Assembly: GCF_003286085.1 (NCBI RefSeq)
Contig: NW_020825333.1
Span: forward strand, 310,001 to 374,000
DNA from: Drosophila persimilis
Taxonomy: Eukaryota > Arthropoda > Insecta > Diptera > Drosophilidae
Length of the DNA stretch: 64,000 nucleotides
Reading direction: 5' to 3'
The notes beneath the pieces were generated by a model that saw only the letters and a list, made by a program, of their open reading frames with translations, was not told the DNA's origin and searched no databases. A program made the translations under genes and the position numbers. Each line of letters opens with the position of its first letter. Position 1 is the stretch's first letter. Of this stretch, positions 54,879 to 64,000 are shown in pieces.

Positions 54879-57800
54879 TTCGAGCGGCCGACCTACCGCG
54901 CCCCAGAACAAAATACACACCTACATATCACGAAACACAGCTACTTTTCATTTCTCGCGACGGCTTCTAGGAGGTTCACTGGATCAACGATTTTTGACGT
55001 TTGGAGAATTGATCTTCGATCCGCCCCACTACAAATATGATGAAAGAAATACATTAAAGAAAAGCAAACATACATTTACATACAAAATACATTTATCCAA
55101 TTACAAATATATAAATACAAAAATAGGAAAATAAGAGAAAAAGAAAACAACAAAATCGTGTGTAGTTGGCACAATAGTGGTGGGTAGTTTTATCAGATAT
55201 GAGTACTTGTTATGAATTTAAGAATTAAAGTTTTAGTAAATATTATGGATTAATAAACAAGTATATTTCCTGGAAGTAATGTGAAGAAGAAGAGAGATAA
55301 TAGATATGGTTTTTGGGAGTTTTTTCAGATTCTTATTACGCGCAGAAAAGCTCAAAGGTCGGGAGGGTTGTGACGCGTTGCTGCATAACATCAAGCAGAC
55401 TCACTAATACATGTATATATTAGAATGCGTGTATTGGTTGAGAAATAGAGAAAGTAAGTGTCAGGCTCAAATTTAACTATCACGTCGTTCGTGGTGACCG
55501 CGTTGCCCTCTGCATTGCGCGACTCGACGGATGCAAACATTAAGGCAAGGGACATTTTTTAAATGTGTGCCCTGAGGTTGGAGATGGAATGGGTCAAGAA
55601 CCCCCCCACAGGCTGTTTTTGCTAGCTGTGTCCCATCGACCTTCTTTACTACCAACCGGATACTCAGAGAAAGGCCAACGTTAAGACCGGCTTACGCTAC
55701 GGTCTGCAATGTTGTTGTTGTTTACATTTATACAGAGGCGGTTGGTACATTACACACGGGCTTCGAAACTGATTCCAAAAAACGCTCGCGTGTACGTACT
55801 ATTTTGCGAAATTGCGCTACTGACCGAATAGGGATGTTAAAAATATCATGTTGGATATCGGTCAAGAGATTCAACTTTAGCACTTCCAACATTCGCTAGC
55901 ACTGGCTCCAAACAGGTAAATGGCGTTTCTGGCAACTAGATCAGGATTACCTTCTAAGGTCTACGATACATAAAATCTTCCACCGACATGGACGAATTCC
56001 CTGAAAACCGTACCTTCCATCCTGCGATTATTTGTCCAATCCTATCTGGCCGTAGTCCCGTGATTTGTTGATATCCCCATGGGGTTACTGAGATAGTAGA
56101 ATCACCAGCCTGACTTATCGGGGCACCTACGGACTCTCGAGTTGGTATTGGGAACAACTGTTCAAAGGATTGATTTTCTCCACTAGGCTGTGACGGTCCA
56201 GTAGCTTGGTTAATCGGCGACTGTACCGTTTGACTTGACAAACGTTGAAATCCTACTTCCGTTGTCTGAGAGTGAGGACTGAGAGTGCTGGTAGACAATG
56301 TAAATTCCCAATTAGTAGCACTCAAGTCGTTAAGCGACGATAAGGAGATTCTGGATGCAGTAATTTTCCATCTAATTCGTACACAGCTTGATGAAGATAC
56401 AATGGATAGGTGGGAAGTTGAGTGGGATTGCCAGAAGTTACCGTCGTGATCATTGTTATCGCAGTTTTTGATAAACAGAGGAGTCAATATGGCTAATAGG
56501 GAAGTTCGACGAGGCAATGGCTGCTACGTTTGTCCTGGGACCCATGGATTGAAAGGATGTCAAAGGTTTAAAGAACTATCACCAGTACAACGTTACCATG
56601 AGGCGAAGAAGCATTCGCTGTGCCTGATTTGTTTTAGCAAGCGACATACAACTAGAAACTGTAATAATCGGTATAGAAGCCAAACGGCTCCGAAGCGCAG
56701 AAAGGGCTTTTAGACTTAGGTAATAAATAGTTCAAGGAACATATACAAAAAAAATCTCGGGAATATATATGTAAAGTCCAGTCAAAGTTGAAAAACTGCT
56801 CAAAATGTAGGTACTAATGAATCCATATGCTCAGGTACACTTAATATTAGAATAATTTTCCATTTCGCGCTACCTCAATTATGTGGTTGGTTATGAATGA
56901 ATATACAGGCTAGTATTTCTACCATTACCTGTCTTTTTTAGCAGGTTTTGTAACCTGCTTTTATTATGTCAAAGGGTGGTACCTACATATGTGTATATAT
57001 TGAATTCATTTTTAGCGCAGCTCTATAGTCTTATTTTGACTTTTAAAGGATTCAGTTGCGTATAAGCAAACATCAGTGAATATAATTTTTATATATAATT
57101 TAAGAATTTAATTTTCGTTAAAATGGCTATGAAAAATACCAAGTTGTTCGAGATATTTAGAAATTCAAGCACCTCAAACGAATTTGTGGAAACTGTTCTT
57201 AATGAATTAAATTTAGTATTGGACAGCCCAGAGCAGCATACAAGTATAAGAAAGAAAAGTATGTGTATACATATTAGTATTAAAAATAAGTGGTTGACCT
57301 CACACCGTAAGGTAGAATCGTTTAATAGCAAATACGCAAGCTGGCTAATTGGAAACAGCTTGCTATATGATGGACCCTCCACGTCCACGGGACGAGCAAT
57401 AGGAAGACCAACAAAAACCCTGGATAAGTGTTCAGATTATACTAGAAAGCGAAAACTTGTAGATGCAACATGTCATATAGATACGGATCATTTATCGGAG
57501 GCACTGTCAATTAAATATACGAACAACAAGGAAAACAAGAGGGCGCATATAACAAAAGCTGTATCTAAGGCAAGCCCGGTGAGACTTGACAGGTGTTGAC
57601 GCCCCTTAATATAATATAGGATTAAATTACTTTATAAAGGTTAACAATTTGAATATTTGAATTAATATGTAAATATTACTAAAAATGTGAATTAATTTGA
57701 AGTTGGCGCGTTACATTATGTACATATAAAGAAGCGAATTATGATCACTAGATTTAAGAGATATTCGAAATAAAACGAACGAGCAAGGAACTACATCGAG

Positions 57801-58988
57801 CGGATTAAGGAAGGTCTTAATTGTGTAGACGGATTCCACTAGAAAACTTTTGGAGGGACTTAGCTCGTACAACAGGATAAATAATAGCATCCTCACGCCA
57901 CCGAATTCACAACCGAAGTCGTATACCGATGACGAGGCTTTGGCGTTGTTTTTAGACTTGGGAATGTCTAAGGAGAAGTATTTAATACTGCGGTATTCCT
58001 TACAGCAGCATCAAGTCTATGTTCTTCCTGAATACAAACATATTACAGATGCCAAATTGATGGCAAGGCCGGAAGAAAACTTGGTGACGGTTGAATCAGC
58101 AGTAGTAAAACTTCAAGACCTGGTGCAACATACTACGAAACGGCTCATTAAAAGCTTACCTCACCATCAAATTGAGAGTCTGCCACAAAATCTCACACTG
58201 ATCAGCAAATGGGGCTGTGATGGATCTTCTGGGCAAAGTGAATATAAGCAAGCAATATCTACAGACGATAAAACTATTACAGATTCTAACATGCTTATGG
58301 CTTCTCTTGTACCACTGCGGCTTAAGTCGGATACATCGGAATATTGGTAAAATCCTCGACCTTCGTCTGCTCATTATTGCCGTCCTATATTATTCAAATA
58401 CGCCAAGGAATCTTCGGAACTAATAAAATCCACTGTAAGTGATATTAAGAATCAGATTTCAAATATAAGACCGTCTGTACATAAAGTCAACGAAGTAAAA
58501 TCCATTAGTGTCAATTTTGAATTTTTCCTTACTATGATTGATGGAAAAGTTCTTAACGAACTTACTAATACAAAATCGACCTTGAAATGCGCATTTTGCA
58601 AAAAAAAAACACAGAAGGAATTTAAAAATTTGGATGATTCCATAATTGAAGAGGAAAATTTAGAATATGGCATTTCCCCATTACATGCAAGAATTAGATG
58701 TATGGAGTTTATTTTAAAGCTTGCATATACCATTCCGCGAGAGGGGGAATCTTTTGACAACAGCACGCCAGCCAACGAAATACAAAAGACTAGGAAAAAA
58801 AATGATTCAAGAAAAAATCCTAGACAAACTATCACTGAAGGTGGACTACCCCAAACAAGGATTTGGAAACACAAATGATGGAAACTCTTCACTCTTTGAG
58901 AAAAACGAAATTACTGCAGAAATAACTGGGGTGGATATTGACATTATCAAAAGATTGGGTGTAATTTTAAATATTTTAAATTGCAAAA
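54879..58988 (+). repeat. Composite repeat unit 4
   Basis: 4110 bp. Antisense gypsy-A gag is about 55761-56286, BEL-C gag about 56287-56716, the transposase 57123-58988 and the BEL-C LTR 57594-57846. It is longer because the transposase retains about 110 bp (58870-58980) lost in units 1-3. The retained junction shows units 1-3 share a secondary deletion. Confidence 0.92.
57123..58988 (+). pseudogene. Unit 4: Transib/RAG1-like transposase, longest N- plus C-terminal version
   Basis: N-terminal frame 57123-57593, LTR 57594-57846, catalytic part from 57847. This unit extends through DYPKQGFGNTNDGNSSLFEK and AEITGVDIDIIKRLGVILNI (58850-58980). That block is characteristic of Transib-type transposases (GFGNTNDGNTARRFF in relatives). 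It gives the best family evidence in the array. It has the same in-frame TAA and frameshift as unit 1, and the 3' end is missing. Confidence 0.72.
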
Positions 58989-60396
58989 TTCGAGCGGCCG
59001 ACCTACCGCGCCCCAGAACAAAATACACACCTACATATCACGAAACACAGCTACTTTTCATTTCTCGCGACGGCTTCTAGGAGGTTCACTGGATCAACGA
59101 TTTTTGACGTTTGGAGAATTGATCTTCGATCCGCCCCACTACAAATATGATGAAAGAAATACATTAAAGAAAAGCAAACATACATTTACATACAAAATAC
59201 ATTTATCCAATTACAAATATATAAATACAAAAATAGGAAAATAAGAGAAAAAGAAAACAACAAAATCGTGTGTAGTTGGCACAATAGTGGTGGGTAGTTT
59301 TATCAGATATGAGTACTTGTTATGAATTTAAGAATTAAAGTTTTAGTAAATATTATGGATTAATAAACAAGTATATTTCCTGGAAGTAATGTGAAGAAGA
59401 AGAGAGATAATAGATATGGTTTTTGGGAGTTTTTTCAGATTCTTATTACGCGCAGAAAAGCTCAAAGGTCGGGAGGGTTGTGACGCGTTGCTGCATAACA
59501 TCAAGCAGACTCACTAATACATGTATATATTAGAATGCGTGTATTGGTTGAGAAATAGAGAAAGTAAGTGTCAGGCTCAAATTTAACTATCACGTCGTTC
59601 GTGGTGATCGCGTTGCCCTCTGCATTGCGCGACTCGACGGATGCAAACATTAAGGCAAGGGACATTTTTTAAATGTGTGCCCTGAGGTTGGAGATGGAAT
59701 GGGTCAAGAACCCCCCCACAGGCTGTTTTTGCTAGCTTTGTCCCATCGACCTTCTTCACTACCAACCGGATACTCAGAGAAAGGCCAACGTTAAGACCGG
59801 CTTACGCTACGGTCTGCAATGTTGTTGTTGTTTACATTTATACAGAGGCGGTTGGTACATTACACACGGGCTTCGAAACTGATTCCAAAAAACGCTCGCG
59901 TGTACGTACTATTTTGCGAAATTGCGCTACTGACCGAATAGGGATGTTAAAAATATCATGTTGGATATCGGTCAAGAGATTCAACTTTAGCACTTCCATC
60001 ATTCGCTAGCACTGGCTCCAAACAGGTAAATGGCGTTTCTGGCAACTAGATCAGGATTACCTTCTAAGGTCTACGATACATAAAATCTTCCACCGACATG
60101 GACGAATTCCCTGAAAACCGCACTTTCCATCCTGCGATTATTTGTCCAATCCTATCTGGCCGTAGTCCCGTGATTTGTTGATATCCCCATGGGGTTACCG
60201 AGATAGTAGAATCACTAGCCTGACTTATCGGGGCACCTACGGACTATCGAGTTGGTATTGGGAACAACTGTTCAAAGGATTGATTTTCTCCACTAGGCTG
60301 TGACGGTCCAGTAGCTTGGTTAATCGGCGACTGTACCGTTTGACTTGACAAACGTTGAAATCCTACTTCCGTTGTCTGAGAGTGAGGACTGAGAGT

Positions 60397-62732
60397 GCTG
60401 GTAGACAATGTAAATTCCCAATTAGTAGCACTCAAGTCGTTAAGCGACGATAAGGAGATTCTGGATGCAGTAATTTTCCATCTAATTCGTACACAGCTTA
60501 ATGAAGATACAATGGATAGGTGGGAAGTTGAGTGGGATTGCCAGAAGTTACCGTCGTGATCATTGTTATCGCAGTTTTTGATAAACAGAGGAGTCAATAT
60601 GGCTAATAGGGAAGTTCGACGAGGCAATGGAGCCACTTCTATATGGATAATATGCTGTGTGGAGCCGAATCAGAAGAGGAACTGACAAAGTTGAAAGAAC
60701 AAGTGACCGAATTATTAGGGCTAGGAAAGTTCGAGCTGCACAAATGGCGCAGCAATTATCAAGGAATGCACAACAACACCAGCCTAGAGCCCCTGATGCT
60801 ATAAACGATGTGGTGGAATGGTCCAGAATTTTTAATGGACGCAGTAGAGGACTGGACCAAATTTAATTGCAGTGAGGAAATACAAAAAGTTCCAGAGGAG
60901 AGGAAATGTAATTTCTCGCTGACAGTTGGAAAGGTAGAAAGTAATGACAAGTTAGATGTCGTGGGGAGATACAAATTTGCAAATGATTTTCTCAAATTGC
61001 AGCGAGTTTTTAGCTATATTTTTCGCTGGCGTAGAATATCGTTGAGATCCACCTCAAATGAAACAGGCAACCTTACTGCAGCTGAAATGGAGGGCGGATT
61101 GCGCTATATTGTGTAAAATGTGCAGCAGTTGAGCTTGCATGAGGAATTCATTAAGCTTAAAGAGGTAAACGTGATAAAATCAGCGAGAATTCAGAGTTTA
61201 AGCCCGTTTTTACAAGAGGAAGAGGGAATAGCTATTATTCGAGTCGGCGGAAGGTTGTCCAATGCCGAATTGCCATTTGACACAAGGCATCCCATCTTAA
61301 TGCCGAGCAACCATAAAGTGGTAGAGGCGCTTGTTGAACTCACACATCGAAAGAATTTACATGCCGGGGCACAATCGCTATGTGCCTTTTTGCGACAGAG
61401 ATATTGGGTAATCAATTGCAGGAAACTTGCCCGCAGGGTGATCCGTGGCTGCATACCATGCTTTCGTCGTCGGCCGCTCGCTGCAACACAGCTGATGGGA
61501 GCGCTGCCAGATAGCCGAGTGCGAGGCAATATCTACCCCTTTGAGCGCGCTGGACTGGACTTTGCTGGACCAATATGGATGCACATGCGAGGAAAACGCC
61601 CAGTAAAGGTGTATCTGTGCATATTTGAATGCTTGCAACAAAGGCCTGCCATATAGAGATCGTGTCGAACTTAAGCCAAAATTCTTTGGAAGACGTGGAT
61701 TGAGTTCTGACCTATATTGCGACAACGCCACCAATTTTGTAGGTGCGTCACGAGAGCTCAACAGAGCTTTCGACTCGCCAAGTCAGAAGCTTATTGACGA
61801 CGAATGCAGCCAGCGAGGAGTCAGGTTTCACTTCATCCCCTCACTTTGGAGGATTATGGGAGAGCGCCGTGAAGGTGGCCAAACAGCTGCTTGTGAAATG
61901 CACCAACAGCACAGCACTAAACTACGAAGGTCTTGCGACTGCCATCACACAAGTAGAAGCGGTGATGAATTCCAGACCTCTGCATGCCTTGTCATCGGAC
62001 CCGAATGACTTCGAGGCGCTAACTCCCGGTCATTTCTTGGTTGGCCGACCCCTGAACGAGCTAGTAGAACCAGTAGACGACGCACTGTTGAAACTGTCCA
62101 TGAGCAACCATTGGAAACGCATTCTAATGGTACACCACATGTTCTGGCACCGCTGGTCGTCGGAATATTTGACGTTGCTGCAGAAGCGGACAAAGTGGAA
62201 CACTGTAGCCAACAACATTCAACTTGGTACACTGGTCCTTATTGCGGAAGACAACGCTCCGCCCGGACAATGGCTGCTGGGAAGAGTTGCAGAGTTACAC
62301 CCAGGAACTGATGGTGCAGTTCGGATTGTAACACTCAGGACCAAGACTGGATTATTTAAGCGCAACGTACATAAGCTCTGCCCGCTGCCTACAGATGACG
62401 ATGAACTTAATGTTGGAAGGAGCTTCCAAGGTGGGGAGAATGTTGACGCCCCTTAATATAATATAGGATTAAATTACTTTATAAAGGTTAACAATTTGAA
62501 TATTTGAATTAATATGTAAATATTACTAAAAATGTGAATTAATTTGAAGTTGGCGCGTTACATTATGTACATATAAAGAAGCGCAATCGATAGTATCAAT
62601 AGTATCGAGCCAAAACGATCTGAATTATGATCACTAGATTTAAGAGATATTCGAAATAAAACGAACGAGCAAGGAACTACATCGAGCGGATTAAGGAAGG
62701 TCTTAATTGTGTAGACGGATTCCACTGGAAAA
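60397..62732 (+). mobile_element. BEL-C element, largest copy: gag end, pol 3' half, 3' LTR (fossil)
   Basis: Gag text (FLINRGVNMANREV) passes at about 60630 into pol. An RT-core remnant (YMDNMLCGAESEEELTKL) comes first, then a linker, then integrase (about 61130-62240) with IIRVGGRLSNAELP, HPILMPSNHKVVEAL, CIPCFRRRP, RAGLDFAGPIWMH and MNSRPLHALSSDPND. The C-terminal module is LVLIAEDNAPPGQWLLGRV (about 62235-62290). GGTGGGGAGAA is the polypurine tract and the LTR starts at 62441. The element is a fossil with several breaks and lacks its middle. It identifies the TGTTGACG repeat of units 1-4 as a BEL/Pao LTR. Confidence 0.8.
62441..62732 (+). repeat. BEL-C 3' LTR (unit 5)
   Basis: TGTTGACGCCCC onward, about 290 bp. 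It is about 40 bp longer than the LTR in units 1-4 owing to a block near 62583-62622 (ATCGATAGTATCAATAGTAT). It joins the transposase at LLEGLSS exactly as the solo LTRs do. Confidence 0.75.
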
Positions 62733-63878
62733 CTGTTGGAGGGACTTAGCTCGTACAACAGGATAAATAATAGCATCCTCACGCCACCGAATTCACAACC
62801 GAAGTCGTATACCGATGACGAGGCTTTGGCGTTGTTTTTAGACTTGGGAATGTCTAAGGAGAAGTATTTAATACTGCGGTATTCCTTACAGCAGCATCAA
62901 GTCTATGTTCTTCCTGAATACAAACATATTACAGATGCCAAATTGATGGCAAGGCCGGAAGAAAACTTGGTGACGATTGAATCAGCAGTAGTAAAACTTC
63001 AAGACCTGGTGCAACATACTACGAAACGGCTCATTAAAAGCTTACCTCACCATCAAATTGAGAGTCTGCCACAAAATCTCATACTGATCAGCAAATGGGG
63101 CTGTGATGGATCTTCTGGGCAAAGTGAATACAAGCAAGCAATATCTACAGACGATAAAACTATTACAGATTCTAACATGCTTATGGCTTCTCTTGTACCA
63201 CTGCGGCTTAAGTCGGCTACATCGGAATATTGGTAAAATCCTCGACCTTCGTCTGCTCATTATTGCCGTCCTATATTATTCAAATACGCCAAGGAATCTT
63301 CGGAACTAATAAAATCCACTGTAAGTGATATTAAGAATCAGATTTCAAATATAAGACCGTCTGTACATAATGTCAACGAAGTAAAATCCATTAGTGTCAA
63401 TTTTGAATTTTTCCTTACTATGATTGATGGAAAAGTTCTTAACGAACTTACTAATACAAAATCGACCTTGAAATGCGCATTTTGCAAAAAAAAAAACACA
63501 GAAGGAATTTAAAAATTTGGATGATTCCATAATTGAAGAGGAAAATTTAGAATATGGCATTTCCCCATTACATGCAAGAATTAGATGTATGGAGTTTATT
63601 TTAAAGCTTGCATATACCATTCCGCGAGAGGGGGAATCTTTTGACAACAGCACGCCAGCCAACGAAATACAAAAGACTAGGAAAAAAAATGATTCAAGAA
63701 AAAATCCTAGACAAACTATCACTGAAGGTGGACTACCCCAAAACAAGGATTTGGAAACACAAATGATGGAAACTCTTCACTCTTTGAGAAAAACGAAATT
63801 ACTGCAGAAATAACTGGGGTGGATATTGACATTATCAAAAGATTGGGTGTCATTTTAAATATTTTAAATTGCAAAATT
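62733..63878 (+). pseudogene. Unit 5: Transib/RAG1-like transposase, catalytic part
   Basis: Same content as 45821-46860 but, like unit 4, extends through GNTNDGN-type sequence and EITGVDIDIIKRLG (63750-63860). It keeps the in-frame TAA before NPRPSS and has extra small indels of its own (a longer A-run near 63486 and an extra A near 63740). The N-terminal half is absent here. It ends at about 63878 where BEL-B pol starts. Confidence 0.7.
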
Positions 63879-64000
63879 GCAGAGCACCGTTTTTGGATGG
63901 ATCGTGTCGGGGGCGTGCACTCAGCCATAGGCCACCCCATAGGCCACTTTGCAATCCTGCAAGGGGGGGGGGGGGGGGGGATGTTCAGGCCAGCAGGAGA
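63879..64000 (+). mobile_element. BEL-B pol fragment, poly-G polypurine tract and LTR start (runs off window)
   Basis: AGAGCACCGTTTTTGGATGG onward repeats 42577-42690: the STVFGWIVSG linker, then 18 G (63963-63980), then TGTTCAGGCCAGC at 63982. The distance to the equivalent LTR start at 42673 is 21,309 bp. It is the opening of another BEL-B LTR, so the array arrangement may restart past the edge. Confidence 0.8.

Larger units (their letters stand above)
42853..63878 (+). repeat. Tandem array of five ~4.0-kb composite repeat units
   Basis: Unit starts, marked by TTCGAGCGGCCG, are at 42853, 46861, 50869, 54879 and 58989, giving periods of 4008, 4008, 4010 and 4110. Unit 5 is about 4.9 kb because of BEL-C pol sequence. 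Each unit is a mosaic of BEL-B LTR half and leader (+), unassigned spacer, antisense gypsy-A gag (-), BEL-C gag (+), and a Transib/RAG1-like transposase (+) split by a BEL-C LTR. Units 2 and 3 are nearly identical. The mosaic must have formed once and then been multiplied, most simply by unequal exchange. Confidence 0.93.
58989..63878 (+). repeat. Composite repeat unit 5 (variant, about 4.9 kb)
   Basis: The left part matches unit 1 best, sharing the CTAGCTTTGTCCC and CACTTCCATCATTCG variants. Antisense gypsy-A gag is about 59871-60396 and BEL-C gag about 60397-60629. From 60630 the transposase N-terminus is replaced by BEL-C pol, then comes the BEL-C LTR (62441-62732) and the transposase catalytic part (62733-63878). 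It ends at a BEL-B pol fragment, not at an LTR half. Confidence 0.9.

Noticed and set aside
42853-63878. CRISPR-like or bacterial repeat array
   Set aside because: Units are 4 kb mosaics of eukaryotic transposons with no short repeat/spacer structure; all content is insect TE sequence.

Overview
The window looks like insect, most likely Drosophila, pericentromeric or other heterochromatin. It is almost wall-to-wall transposable elements, nested and tandemly repeated. Several families are Drosophila types: a 17.6/297-like gypsy element with AGTGACAT...AACT ends and a tRNA-Ser-type primer site, a CR1-type LINE, an R1/LOA-type LINE, three BEL/Pao families and a Transib/RAG1-like transposase. I found no intact host gene. 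The one host-derived piece is the 3' end of a cytosolic M20 dipeptidase gene (human CNDP2 family). I saw no tRNA, rRNA or CRISPR. All family names come from reading motifs, not from a database search.

Left block (1-4.3 kb): the gag and start of pol of a Ty3/gypsy element ('gypsy-A', minus strand) abut the LTR of a BEL/Pao element ('BEL-B'). A roughly 640-bp stretch spanning this junction occurs twice, with the dipeptidase fragment between the copies.

Block 2 (4.8-42 kb): a decayed R1/LOA-type LINE is followed by three head-to-tail copies of a composite unit built on a BEL/Pao element ('BEL-A'). Units 1 and 2 end in the same 5'-truncated R1/LOA LINE tail and a (TA)n tract. With later insertions removed, the unit is about 5 kb. 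Unit 1 was later hit by a 2.5-kb CR1-type LINE; unit 2 keeps the empty site. The (TA)n tract of unit 2 was hit by a 6.5-kb 17.6-like element and, 7 bp further on, by a 9.6-kb tandem of a Ty3/gypsy element with three LTRs and two whole single-frame gag-pol genes. Copy 3 of BEL-A has no LINE tail and runs on through integrase.

Block 3 (42-64 kb): a BEL-B fragment with its poly-G polypurine tract and LTR leads into five head-to-tail copies of a roughly 4.0-kb composite repeat. Each unit holds a BEL-B LTR half and leader, antisense gypsy-A gag, gag of a third BEL/Pao family ('BEL-C'), and a broken Transib/RAG1-like transposase interrupted by a BEL-C LTR. Unit 5 differs: BEL-C pol replaces the transposase N-terminus. 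The window ends in the same BEL-B pol-end/poly-G/LTR junction that opens the array, 21.3 kb earlier, so a higher-order repeat may continue beyond the edge.

These pieces do not form a pathway. The order of events is repeated duplication of composite units followed by recent insertion of young LTR elements. Such a locus is a candidate piRNA source, but that is inference.
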